Source of the DNA: Bacillota bacterium | Lineage (GTDB): Bacteria > Bacillota > Clostridia > Acetivibrionales > JANLFN01 | DNA length: 61,936 bases | Reading direction: 5' to 3' | Assembly (NCBI GenBank): GCA_023397675.1 | Contig: JAEWTV010000071.1 | Span: 1-61,936, forward strand | Shown here: positions 46,058 to 54,555 of the stretch, in pieces | How the letters are laid out: each line of letters begins with the position of its first letter | How positions within the stretch are numbered: the stretch's first letter is position 1 | Translations under genes and position numbers: made by a program | The notes under the pieces: generated by a model | What the model saw: the letters and a program-made list of their open reading frames with translations, nothing else | Database searches by the model: none | Told to the model about the DNA's origin: nothing

Positions 46058-46369
46058 TTTTTGTCCTCCATCCTACCAATCTACAGAAATCTTTTTATAA
46101 GTATACTACTAGTATTAATTCAGCGCAATTTTGTTTTAAAGGTTATAAACGGGAAATAATTGTCCTTTTTTTTATACTTTTTAGGTTCAGAATTATAAAA
46201 TCTGCCTTAATGCTACGTTGCCCTTATATTGCAGGAGTATTAAAAAAAATACATTGTGGAAAATAAAGGAAAAAGCTTCTGCTGCTACTAAATATATTGC
46301 TGTAAATCATAAAATGTATCTATATAGGATGAAGTAAATTCCTTATAGTTTAATTTCAAGGGGGCTTAC
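46058..46369. other. Intergenic region, 312 nt
   Basis: No supported gene. It separates the divergent DUF554 gene and the first SLH protease. The one notable element is the repeat copy at 46320-46348. No confident promoter could be read. Confidence 0.6.
46320..46348. repeat. Palindromic copy of the shared intergenic element (copy 2)
   Basis: CTATATAGGATGAAGTAAAT followed by TCCTTATAG: the same core as 35157-35191, with a shorter outer arm (CTATA/TATAG plus AGG/CCT). It lies 22 nt before the start of the first SLH protease. Preservation of pairing while arm length changes suggests a functional hairpin or dyad site. Confidence 0.5.
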
Positions 46370-48133
46370 ATGAAAAAAGTATTGGCAGTATTAATTTCAG
46401 TTTTTTTATTTCTGAATATGTCGATAGCAGTAAGTGCTGAATCAACTGAAAATGATGAGGCAAATTACCTGAAATCAAATGGCATAGTTTTGGGAAACAA
46501 CGGAGACCTGATGTTGGACAGGTATTTTACCGTTGAAGAATTGATGACAATATTATCAAGGTTAACAGGTGAAGTGGAAATAGCGAAAAACTTTACAAAA
46601 CACACCAGTTTTACTGATGTGCCTACAAACAAATGGTCAGAACCATATATAGCATGGGCTGAAAACAAAGGATTATTATTGGGAATCGGTAACGGTAAAT
46701 CAGGTTATCTGGACAGGGTTACCACACAAAGGCTTATCGCATTTTTATTAAGGATTCTTAATTATAATGACATAGCATGGAAGGATGTTTATAATTTCGG
46801 CGAGACACTTGGGTTGCTGAACAATATAAGTGTTTCACCTAATACGGAACTAACCAGGGGTCAGATGTGTAAAATTATCTACAGAGCGCTTGACACAAGC
46901 ATAAAAAATTCGATAAAGCTTGGAGAAAAGCTTGGACTCAAAAATAAGCCGACATCAGGAGGAAACCAGCTTGAAGCTTCCGAAATTTCATCAATAGTTA
47001 GTCCGGCGGTATTTTATATAGAAGTTAAGAATTCAAGTAATGTAACTTATGCAAGCGGAAGCGGCTTTATTCTTGACAAATCGGGAATAGTAGCAACTAA
47101 TTACCATGTAATAGATGGTGCTTACTCAGCTACTATAAAATTGGTTGACGGAAGGATCTTCCCGGTAGAGAAAGTACTTGCTTATGATAAGAACAGGGAT
47201 ATAGCTGTTTTAAAGATATCAGGGAGCAATTTGCCGCAGGTTAAGCTTGGGGACTCGGAAGAAATTAAAAACGGGGATAAAATATTAACTATAGGCAGTC
47301 CTGAAGGACTTGAAAACACTATATCAGACGGGCTTGTAAGCAACAGAAAACGGTTGGTTGACAAAGTAAGTTATATTCAGATATCAGCTCCGATATCCCA
47401 TGGTAGCAGCGGAGGTGTACTTTTAAACTATAAGGCAGAGGTTATCGGAATAACTACTGCGTATTATGAAGGCGGTCAAAATCTTAATCTGGCCATACCG
47501 ATAAATGACCTGAAGCCTTACCTTAGTACCAACCTTAATATTACTTTAAATGAGCTTGCCAAACTGAGTAATAAGGTCAGTGCTCCTTCAAATGTGCGTG
47601 CCAGGGTCATAAATAGTGCAGTAGAAGTAGGCTGGGACAAGGTGGAAGGAGCCGACAATTATTATCTTTATTATAGCCATAACCCGGACGGACCATATTA
47701 TTATGCCATTGATGAGAATAATAAAAAAATGCCATTTTATTGGAACGGAGAATACTCGGCATATCACGCATGTGATTATGACTCAAATGTAGTATACATA
47801 AAAATATCTGCCAGTAAAGGCGGGGTTGAATCTGACTTGAGTGCTCCGGTTTGTGTAATAATTCCGGCGGTTAAATACTTCCCGCAGCTATCGGATGTTC
47901 CGCAGCCGGTAGTTCTGGATTATTCATACGTCACTTATTCCTCAGATCAAAAGATTGTACATTATTTTTATGACAGGATGGATTTGAAGAGTTATATAAA
48001 ATACCTGTTATCAAAAGGTTTCATATATAGCTATGATACAGAGGATGATTTGGTTACAATGACAAAGGGCAGTACAGCCATTATTATATCTTTAATTGAA
48101 AACAGGATAGTGGTTACAGGATTGATACATTAA
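46370..48133 (+). CDS. SLH-anchored trypsin-like (HtrA/DegP-type) serine protease
   Basis: A 587-residue exported protein: signal peptide (KKVLAVLISVFLFLNMSIAVSA), SLH repeats (about 30-190: LDRYFTVEELMTILSRLTG, FTDVPTNKWSEPYIAWAE), then a trypsin-2 domain (about 205-395) with catalytic His246 (NYHVIDG), Asp277 (NRDIAVLK) and Ser347 (GSSGG). A fibronectin-III-like domain (about 405-500) and a small C-terminal domain follow. No PDZ domain is evident. ATG follows AGGGGG. A close paralogue follows directly. Likely a wall-bound protease for quality control or processing of surface proteins. Confidence 0.9.
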   Translation: MKKVLAVLISVFLFLNMSIAVSAESTENDEANYLKSNGIVLGNNGDLMLDRYFTVEELMTILSRLTGEVEIAKNFTKHTSFTDVPTNKWSEPYIAWAENKGLLLGIGNGKSGYLDRVTTQRLIAFLLRILNYNDIAWKDVYNFGETLGLLNNISVSPNTELTRGQMCKIIYRALDTSIKNSIKLGEKLGLKNKPTSGGNQLEASEISSIVSPAVFYIEVKNSSNVTYASGSGFILDKSGIVATNYHVIDGAYSATIKLVDGRIFPVEKVLAYDKNRDIAVLKISGSNLPQVKLGDSEEIKNGDKILTIGSPEGLENTISDGLVSNRKRLVDKVSYIQISAPISHGSSGGVLLNYKAEVIGITTAYYEGGQNLNLAIPINDLKPYLSTNLNITLNELAKLSNKVSAPSNVRARVINSAVEVGWDKVEGADNYYLYYSHNPDGPYYYAIDENNKKMPFYWNGEYSAYHACDYDSNVVYIKISASKGGVESDLSAPVCVIIPAVKYFPQLSDVPQPVVLDYSYVTYSSDQKIVHYFYDRMDLKSYIKYLLSKGFIYSYDTEDDLVTMTKGSTAIIISLIENRIVVTGLIH

Positions 48134-48151
48134 ATTAAACTTTATTGTAGA

Positions 48152-48180
48152 AAGAGCGCTATTAATATAGCGCTCTTTTT
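48152..48180 (+). terminator. Intrinsic terminator
   Basis: AAGAGCGCTAT / ATAGCGCTCTT perfect stem, TAAT loop, then a T6 run. Confidence 0.92.
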
Positions 48181-48195
48181 TGCTTTATTTAAGTT

Positions 48196-48224
48196 TTGAC
48201 ATATGAAGTAAATTAAGTTATAAT
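48196..48224 (+). promoter_or_regulatory. Consensus sigma-A promoter of the second SLH protease
   Basis: TTGACA (48196-48201), 17-nt spacer, TATAAT (48219-48224). The spacer begins TATGAAGTAAATT, sharing ATGAAGTAAAT with the cores of the two palindromic elements at 35155 and 46320. Confidence 0.8.
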
Positions 48225-48314
48225 TTTTTGGGAAAATAATGATAATAAATGCAAATTTTGTTGTTAATTCTATTAAGTAACTATTCTTTAAAAGCAGTTC
48301 CAGAGGGGGCCTAT

Positions 48315-50099
48315 ATGAAAAAAATTGCTTTTCTTCTCGTAGTTTTTTGTCTTATCAGCACATCTGTCTTTTCCGTCTATGCTGAACAAACCATTACAGA
48401 CCCGGCTGAATACCTTAGTTCAAACGGAATATTGACCGGCAGTAATGGCGATTTAATGTTAGACAGCAATTTTAATGTTGAACAGCTTATGGTTATACTT
48501 GCAAGGCTAACCGGTGAGGAGGATATAGCAAAAAATTATAAGAAACTGACAACTTTTACTGATGTTCCAAAGAATAAGTGGTCACAACCGTTTATATCAT
48601 GGGCTCAGAATAAGGGCTTGTTGGCCGGTTCGGGTGGAGGTAAATCAGGCTATCTTGATACAGTAACAGCTAAAAGACTTGTTGCATTCATGCTAAGAAT
48701 TTTGGGATATACAGATGTAGGGTGGAATGATGTATTTAACTATGGAAAAAACCTTGGCTTGCTTAATTTGCTAAATGTTTCGCCAAATGATGAATTGACA
48801 AGAGGACAGATGGCAAAGATTGTTTACAATACTCTTGGAACCAATATCAAAGATGGTGGAAAGCTAAGTGATAAGTTGGGACTTAAAGATGTACAAACAA
48901 CTACAAAAACAAATAACTCAGGCGCCGACCTGGAACCTTCCGATATTGCAGATACGGTAGGCCCTTCGGTTTGTTATATTGAAGTGAGTGATTCAAGTAA
49001 TAAACCATTTGCAACTGGAAGCGGTTTTGTAATAAACAAATCAGGAATCATAGTTACAAATTATCATGTAATAGATGGTGCTTACTATGCAAAGGTAAAA
49101 TTTTCAGATGGAAGAAGTCTTACTGTTGACAAGGTTTTAGCTTATGATGAAAACAGGGATATAGCAATATTGAAGCTTTCAGGAAGTAACCCAACAGAAG
49201 TAAAACTAGGGGATTCAAGCACTATAAAGAGTGGGCAGAAAATATTAACTATTGGCAGCCCTGAAGGTCTGGAAAATACTATTTCAGATGGTTTGATCAG
49301 CAACAGGGAACGTACTTTGGGCGGACAAAAATATATTCAGATTTCAGCTCCGATATCAAGCGGAAGCAGCGGAGGAGTTTTGTTAAACTACAAAGGTGAG
49401 GTAATAGGTATTACATGTGCATATTTTGTAGACGGACAAAACCTGAATCTTGCTATACCAATCAATGATCTTAAACCTATGATAAATACGAATTTAAATA
49501 TTGCACTTTCTGACCTTGTCAAGAATAATAAACCTATAGCGCCCAAAAATGTACGCGTTAAAGTTTTTAACTGTTCAGCAAATATTGGATGGGACAATGT
49601 AAGCGGTGCAGATGGCTATAAGATATATATAAGTAGTAGCATTGATGGACCTTATACCTTGATACCTAATGGTGATGATCCCAGTAGTCTGTATGAATGG
49701 ATGAATTATGAATACTCTGCTACTTGCAGCTTTTTAATTAGTGACAAGCAACTTTATTTTAAATTAAAAACTGTAAAAAATGGAGTTGAATCAGATTATA
49801 GTGCACCTGTGGGAATTTCAATTCCATTAGTTAAATATTTTCCTAAATTATCAGATGTTCCGCTACCTGTTGGAATAGATTATGTAAGAGAAATTGCAAA
49901 TTCTGAAAATACTTTTGTAAGTTATTTTTATTCAGATATGGATGTTTTAAATTATGTAAGGTATCTCAGATCAGCCGGATTTGTTTACCGTTCCAGCGAG
50001 TATGACGAGGATGAGTTTTTTATGGAACGTGGAGACACAGTAATATTATTTACAAGACTAGAGGATGATGGAGTTCAGATTACCGGAGAAGTACATTAA
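48315..50099 (+). CDS. SLH-anchored trypsin-like serine protease, tandem paralogue
   Basis: A 594-residue paralogue of the preceding protein with the same order: signal peptide (KKIAFLLVVFCLISTSVFSVYA), SLH repeats, trypsin-2 domain with His251, Asp282 and Ser352 (GSSGG), fibronectin-like domain and a similar C-terminal domain (YFPKLSDVPLPVGIDY). The ATG at 48315 follows GAGGGGG; the longer in-frame start at 48249 has no site. It has its own consensus promoter and terminator, so the two copies are separate transcription units, which permits different expression. Confidence 0.9.
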   Translation: MKKIAFLLVVFCLISTSVFSVYAEQTITDPAEYLSSNGILTGSNGDLMLDSNFNVEQLMVILARLTGEEDIAKNYKKLTTFTDVPKNKWSQPFISWAQNKGLLAGSGGGKSGYLDTVTAKRLVAFMLRILGYTDVGWNDVFNYGKNLGLLNLLNVSPNDELTRGQMAKIVYNTLGTNIKDGGKLSDKLGLKDVQTTTKTNNSGADLEPSDIADTVGPSVCYIEVSDSSNKPFATGSGFVINKSGIIVTNYHVIDGAYYAKVKFSDGRSLTVDKVLAYDENRDIAILKLSGSNPTEVKLGDSSTIKSGQKILTIGSPEGLENTISDGLISNRERTLGGQKYIQISAPISSGSSGGVLLNYKGEVIGITCAYFVDGQNLNLAIPINDLKPMINTNLNIALSDLVKNNKPIAPKNVRVKVFNCSANIGWDNVSGADGYKIYISSSIDGPYTLIPNGDDPSSLYEWMNYEYSATCSFLISDKQLYFKLKTVKNGVESDYSAPVGISIPLVKYFPKLSDVPLPVGIDYVREIANSENTFVSYFYSDMDVLNYVRYLRSAGFVYRSSEYDEDEFFMERGDTVILFTRLEDDGVQITGEVH

Positions 50100-50110
50100 T
50101 CAAATAAAAA

Positions 50111-50145
50111 AACAAGGTACACTATTTGGTGTACCTTGTTTTTTA
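50111..50145 (+). terminator. Intrinsic terminator
   Basis: AACAAGGTACAC / GTGTACCTTGTT perfect 12-bp stem with a 6-nt loop, then TTTT. Confidence 0.92.
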
Positions 50146-50312
50146 TGCATAAATTTCAAAGCTGTTTTGAAATCACTTTTAAACATGCAATAAATAAGGA
50201 CAATGCGGAATAGTAAAGTATCAGTTGGGATATATGAAGGAAAGATTGTGAAATACTTGGTTAACAAATATAATTGTATATGTAAAATAACTTTATAAAG
50301 GATATTTTAAGT

Positions 50313-52031
50313 ATGATTAAATACAGAAATAAATTACTGCTTATAGCATCAATACTTCCGATTTTTTTACTATTGGTAAGCAGTGTTTTACCCTACAATA
50401 TTGTGGATACTGATGAAATTTCTCCTGATCAAGCCATTCAGCAAACCAATTATGGTGATATTAATGGGGATGGTGAGGAGGGAAAAAAGGTGGCAGTCTA
50501 TGGGTTTTCTCAGGGAGGGAATTCTGTAATTGACCCTCAGGTCCTTTCATTTAAACCTGATATGGTTATAAGGGCTTGGAATAAATGGGATACCAGTGGA
50601 AACAAACCTCGGGATTTTAATTTTGAATATGTCAAACAGTGTCATGACAAAAATATAATTTTTATAGGCGGAATTACTGCTTCAGTGCTTTTTGAAACTG
50701 AGTGCGCTTCTCATGAGCAGTTACTTGATTGGGCGACAAGGGATGCATCAAATAATCTGGTACTGCACAAAGGGCTGAATAATTTCAGAGGTTCCATGGC
50801 AAACCCATCATACAGGCAATACCTTGTGGATATGGGTAAGATACAAATCGATGGAGGTGTTGATGGGATTTTTTATGATGAGGCAGACGGAGCTTATTTT
50901 GGGGCTGATCATAGTAATAATTATGAAAACGAGGGCTTTGATGATTATTTCTGCAAGGACTTCAATAAGTACCTAATGGAGAAGTATCCCAATTATACAA
51001 AAGAGGATTGGAAAAGCAAATTTAAAATGACGGATGATAATATTATAAGTAAAGAATATCCATACGATGATCTTCAAAACAATTTTAATTACAGAACATA
51101 CTTGGCTAAACATGGTTGGGCAAATTCTCCTTTTACATCAGTCAACCCTTTGGCAAGTGTTTGGGGGCATCAGACTGTTAATAGACCTGAAAATAGCGAC
51201 CGGGATTTCAGAGCCAAATATATGATGATTTATTGGAAAGATATTGTAGACTCTTTAAGAGAATATGCCCTGACTAAATACAACAAGGAAATACTCATTA
51301 CATCAAATGGTATTTTTCCATATGTAGATTTCCAGAGTGTTGGGTTATACGAGTATAATAATGATCACTCTGGAGGGGAAGCTAATTATGTTCCCGTAAA
51401 AGGCGATGGCCATTTGGATGGTTCATACTCGCTGATAGACGATTATATATGGTTAAAGGAAAGAAACCAACAAATTGCCGGGGATAATGTTCCTGTTGTA
51501 TTATTTATTGATTGGCCTACAAAAATTATGAATGATTATTATGCGCTGCCTTTAGAAGAAAAAAAGGATTTCTGGAGGATATACGGAGCAGAGAGCTATG
51601 CTTGCGGGCTGTATTTTGCTTTTCATTTGAAAACTTCCATGCCTGGTGAGCCGACAGCAAAACAATCCGGGATTTTTGATTTTTTGAAGGAGTATTCGGC
51701 TTTTTATAAAAATAATGAATCTGTGTATAACAATTCCGAGTTTATCAAAAAGCTTGATATAAATGCAGATAATATAAATGCTACCTTAACAAGAGGGCAT
51801 GATGGAAAGACAGAGTATGTGCATCTAATAAATCATAATTACGATAATTCCATTTTAACTCAGAAAAATATAACCCTGAATGTTGAATTGGAGAAGAAGC
51901 CTGTAAAGGTAGAGATACTTTCACCTGATTATGAGGAATGCAAGCTTCCTGATTATTCATATGAAAAAGGAATTCTTACTATCAAGGTAGATAGCTTATA
52001 TTCTTATGATGTAGTCAGAATAAGTAAATAA
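50313..52031 (+). CDS. Secreted TIM-barrel glycosidase-like protein with a single dockerin-like calcium loop
   Basis: A 572-residue exported protein: N-terminal signal or anchor (LLLIASILPIFLLLVSSVLP), then YGDINGDGEEG at about residue 49, which matches the first half of a dockerin type I repeat, then a barrel-like body (SFKPDMVIRAWNKWD, KNIIFIGGITA, VDGIFYDEADGAYFG, ILITSNGIFPY, VPVVLFIDWPTK) and a C-terminal beta domain. The FYDEADG strand end is a plausible catalytic site as in several glycoside-hydrolase-like families, but I cannot assign a CAZy family. A complete dockerin needs two such repeats and only one is present, so cellulosome attachment is doubtful. RBS AAAGGA. Confidence 0.65.
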   Translation: MIKYRNKLLLIASILPIFLLLVSSVLPYNIVDTDEISPDQAIQQTNYGDINGDGEEGKKVAVYGFSQGGNSVIDPQVLSFKPDMVIRAWNKWDTSGNKPRDFNFEYVKQCHDKNIIFIGGITASVLFETECASHEQLLDWATRDASNNLVLHKGLNNFRGSMANPSYRQYLVDMGKIQIDGGVDGIFYDEADGAYFGADHSNNYENEGFDDYFCKDFNKYLMEKYPNYTKEDWKSKFKMTDDNIISKEYPYDDLQNNFNYRTYLAKHGWANSPFTSVNPLASVWGHQTVNRPENSDRDFRAKYMMIYWKDIVDSLREYALTKYNKEILITSNGIFPYVDFQSVGLYEYNNDHSGGEANYVPVKGDGHLDGSYSLIDDYIWLKERNQQIAGDNVPVVLFIDWPTKIMNDYYALPLEEKKDFWRIYGAESYACGLYFAFHLKTSMPGEPTAKQSGIFDFLKEYSAFYKNNESVYNNSEFIKKLDINADNINATLTRGHDGKTEYVHLINHNYDNSILTQKNITLNVELEKKPVKVEILSPDYEECKLPDYSYEKGILTIKVDSLYSYDVVRISK

Positions 52032-52046
52032 AAACGCTGAAAACAC

Positions 52047-53045
52047 TTACTCCCTGACTAAAAACGCAGTAGGCAGCAGTCTCTCACCGGCAGGTCCACT
52101 GGGGTTGTTTACAATATGAGAACTTGAACCGTCTTCCTTGTAATACATCGCAGTGGAGGAGCCTCCATCAAGGTTTACAGCATTATAGGCACCGTAGCTT
52201 AACATTATGTCCTGAACATCCTTTAAGGTCGCGCCTATACTTGAAAGCTGGCGCCCATCTATCGCGAGCATAAGAACCTTTCCGTCTTTAGTCTGTCCAA
52301 TTGCAGTCCTGGGGGCAATTCCCCAGCCACCGTCACCTTGGGTTATCAGTGGCTTCCCGTTAATTATAATAAAAGGCTTAAAGCAAATAGCATCCCTCAG
52401 CTTAAGATTGTTTATATCGTTTCTTCTGTAAATGCCCATATTGAGGACATTGTCCCAATCAAAGCCTGAGACATAGTATTCCGCATTCTTTGCATCATAC
52501 TTTAATGAACCCTGACTTATTACAATACCTTCTGCTTCTCCTCCCATGCCCTTTCCAAATTCGTCCGAATACCCTCCGGCATTAATCCCGGCAATTGCAT
52601 TTTCTCGTTTTGCAATGTCAGACAGTTTTTCACCGGTTCGTCCAAGGTCTTTGGCTGTTGCAACATATACTTTTGACGGATCATCGATTATAAGAAGATA
52701 ACCCTTATACCCTTTCTCATTCAACTTGATAAAATTAATTCCCTTTTTATCATCCACAGGTTTCTTTTCAATTACAATGTCCTTCTTATTACTGTTTTCT
52801 TTAGGGACTTCCGGTGCATTCTTATCCATTACTTCCTTTATAAGCTCATCACTGAAGAACCAAGTTGCAAGGTATTTGTGGTTCATGGTTGTCATGGCGG
52901 TTGTTATGTATAAATCCCTAAGACCTGTAAAGGGCCCGTAAAAAACGAGTAGGGTAAAGATTATCAATCCTGAAAGAATACCGGCAAGTGTACCTAAAAA
53001 ATACTTTATAAATTTTTTCATATTTGGTTTCATATTTGGTTTCAT
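52047..53045 (-). CDS. Phosphodiester glycosidase family protein (NAGPA/DUF2233)
   Basis: A 332-residue membrane-anchored protein: one N-terminal helix (about 11-35), then the extracytoplasmic phosphodiester glycosidase domain (about 110-332) with GINAGGYSDE, RTAIGQTKDG, MLAIDGRQ, and NLDGGSSTAMYY motifs typical of the family. It likely cleaves phospho-linked sugars such as those in wall teichoic or exopolysaccharide. The N-terminus shows a tandem duplication, MKPN-MKPN-MKK, from a 12-bp direct repeat, giving three in-frame ATGs; the outermost at 53045 has GAGGAG upstream. Confidence 0.88.
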   Translation of the reverse strand: MKPNMKPNMKKFIKYFLGTLAGILSGLIIFTLLVFYGPFTGLRDLYITTAMTTMNHKYLATWFFSDELIKEVMDKNAPEVPKENSNKKDIVIEKKPVDDKKGINFIKLNEKGYKGYLLIIDDPSKVYVATAKDLGRTGEKLSDIAKRENAIAGINAGGYSDEFGKGMGGEAEGIVISQGSLKYDAKNAEYYVSGFDWDNVLNMGIYRRNDINNLKLRDAICFKPFIIINGKPLITQGDGGWGIAPRTAIGQTKDGKVLMLAIDGRQLSSIGATLKDVQDIMLSYGAYNAVNLDGGSSTAMYYKEDGSSSHIVNNPSGPAGERLLPTAFLVRE

Positions 53046-53187
53046 AAAATATTGCTCCTCAAAATGTATGTGGCTTTATATTTAGACGTAACACTTATCA
53101 ATAATGTTACACATTTCCTGATTGTTTTAGAATGGCGTGTACAATAGGCTGTTTAAAGGAGGCTATTAACAAAGAAATTTCATTTAA

Positions 53188-53559
53188 TTATTCAGTATAA
53201 AGTAAGGCTTTTTGAATTTTACTGAATTTTTTAACAACCTGGTCGTAAGAATGGTCAATCATGCTTAAAATTTCTTCTTCGTCAATGTTTCCATTAAGAT
53301 AGATGGTATTCCAGTACTTTTTGTTTGAATTGGGTACATGATATCCGGGTATTACAGTACCAGTGTATTTATTCCGTAAAAGCTCAGCAAGAAACGGCTC
53401 ACACTTAAGTGTTATTTTATAGTTATCCATATTAGGGTATATTTCAGAGAATATCTTCCCGCAAACCTTTATAACAATAGGGATCTCCCCAAAGGGGCGG
53501 AACTCTGCAGCACCTTTTTTATTTAAGCAATAGTTTATAATTTCATTTACTTTAATCAT
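53188..53559 (-). CDS. MmcQ/YjbR family protein
   Basis: A 123-residue protein of the MmcQ/YjbR (CyaY-like fold) family: EFRPFGEIPIVIKVCGKIF, ITLKCEPFLAELLR, VIPGYHVPNSNKKYWNTI and the C-terminal helix DHSYDQVVKKF. Often described as DNA-binding, with no firm function. It is divergent from the permease/DUF362 operon. Confidence 0.88.
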   Translation of the reverse strand: MIKVNEIINYCLNKKGAAEFRPFGEIPIVIKVCGKIFSEIYPNMDNYKITLKCEPFLAELLRNKYTGTVIPGYHVPNSNKKYWNTIYLNGNIDEEEILSMIDHSYDQVVKKFSKIQKALLYTE

Positions 53560-53621
53560 ATGTTTACCCTTTTTTATATTCTAGCTCAATTATATGACAA
53601 ACATACGTTCTGGTCAACGTG

Positions 53622-53633
53622 TGACAATTGTCA
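53622..53633. promoter_or_regulatory. Short perfect palindrome between divergent genes
   Basis: TGACAATTGTCA, a 12-bp perfect dyad, with further TGACA occurrences at 53595 and 53651 in the same 190-nt divergent spacer. Possibly an operator for the DUF362/permease operon or the MmcQ gene. Short palindromes are common, so this is tentative. Confidence 0.3.
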
Positions 53634-53751
53634 TTACAAAAAATGTGACAAAATACTTGCAGACAATGACGCTTGGTATCTAATATGTAGAAATTTGTTT
53701 TGTTAACATTAGTATTGAGTTAGTTAAAATTCCAATTATGGGGGTAATATT

Positions 53752-54540
53752 GTGTTTGATATAATTTCTGAAATGGGAGAAGCACTTATTTTCAGCATAG
53801 TACAATTGATAGCAGGTTGTATTTTAGCTTTTGTTCTATATCACTTCTTAAACAAAAAAGTTAAACCAACTGAAGGAAAATTTATTAAAGACCTATGTTT
53901 GGCAGTGTTGTTTATTGTAATAGGCATGATCCTGCCTTTAGGTGCCTTTGGAATAATACCTGTTATGGCTGCTCTTATAATTGCTGGATTAAAACCATAT
54001 ACCGTACTGCCTATGTTTGTTTCAAGTGCTATTTTTAATATACTAGTTTCCTTCAATGATATCAGCTTTGTGTGGAGAACAGGTTATAGAAGGGCTATTC
54101 TCGCTTTCGTAATAGGTTTGGTCTTTGTTTTTATATTAAAAATTTCAAAGATTTCTGTGAGATTAAGCAATTTCCCCAGACTTGAAAATAATAAAATAAG
54201 CTTAAAAGGCATCGCAGCTATTACAGGAGATATGATAAACAAGCTTGGAGTATTTCTTGTTGTTGGTATTGTAGCTGACACACTCTTTAATGCATATCTT
54301 CTGCCTGGTATTATAGATGCCATTTTTAAAAGTGCAAGCTTTATACCTAAATACTTTGGCAGTTTGAATGTTGCCAATCCGTTTTTCTTGCTGGCTATGA
54401 CACTGGTTAAGACAATATTTGACCTTACCAGGATGTCAGCTCTTATCTCCTTTTTCAAACCCAAGGGTTTTATCATATATTACGTAGGTCTTGCAGTCTT
54501 TACAGTGCTGTTGGCTGCAACTGCTTTTACCAATATATAA
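53752..54540 (+). CDS. ArsP/YraQ-like permease, divergent paralogue
   Basis: A 262-residue polytopic protein with about eight helices. Its first half (GAFGIIPVMAALIIAGLKPY, SAIFNILVSFND) parallels the second permease of this operon (MYGTIPLIAVLGRKGVPQY, SSIMLNPNLFLL), suggesting a distant DUF318/ArsP-type member. It lacks the cysteine-rich CGGG motif that the second copy retains. GTG start with GGGGGT upstream. First gene of a four-gene unit with DUF362 proteins (15 nt to the next gene). Confidence 0.6.
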   Translation: MFDIISEMGEALIFSIVQLIAGCILAFVLYHFLNKKVKPTEGKFIKDLCLAVLFIVIGMILPLGAFGIIPVMAALIIAGLKPYTVLPMFVSSAIFNILVSFNDISFVWRTGYRRAILAFVIGLVFVFILKISKISVRLSNFPRLENNKISLKGIAAITGDMINKLGVFLVVGIVADTLFNAYLLPGIIDAIFKSASFIPKYFGSLNVANPFFLLAMTLVKTIFDLTRMSALISFFKPKGFIIYYVGLAVFTVLLAATAFTNI

Positions 54541-54555
54541 GGGAGGATTATTCTA

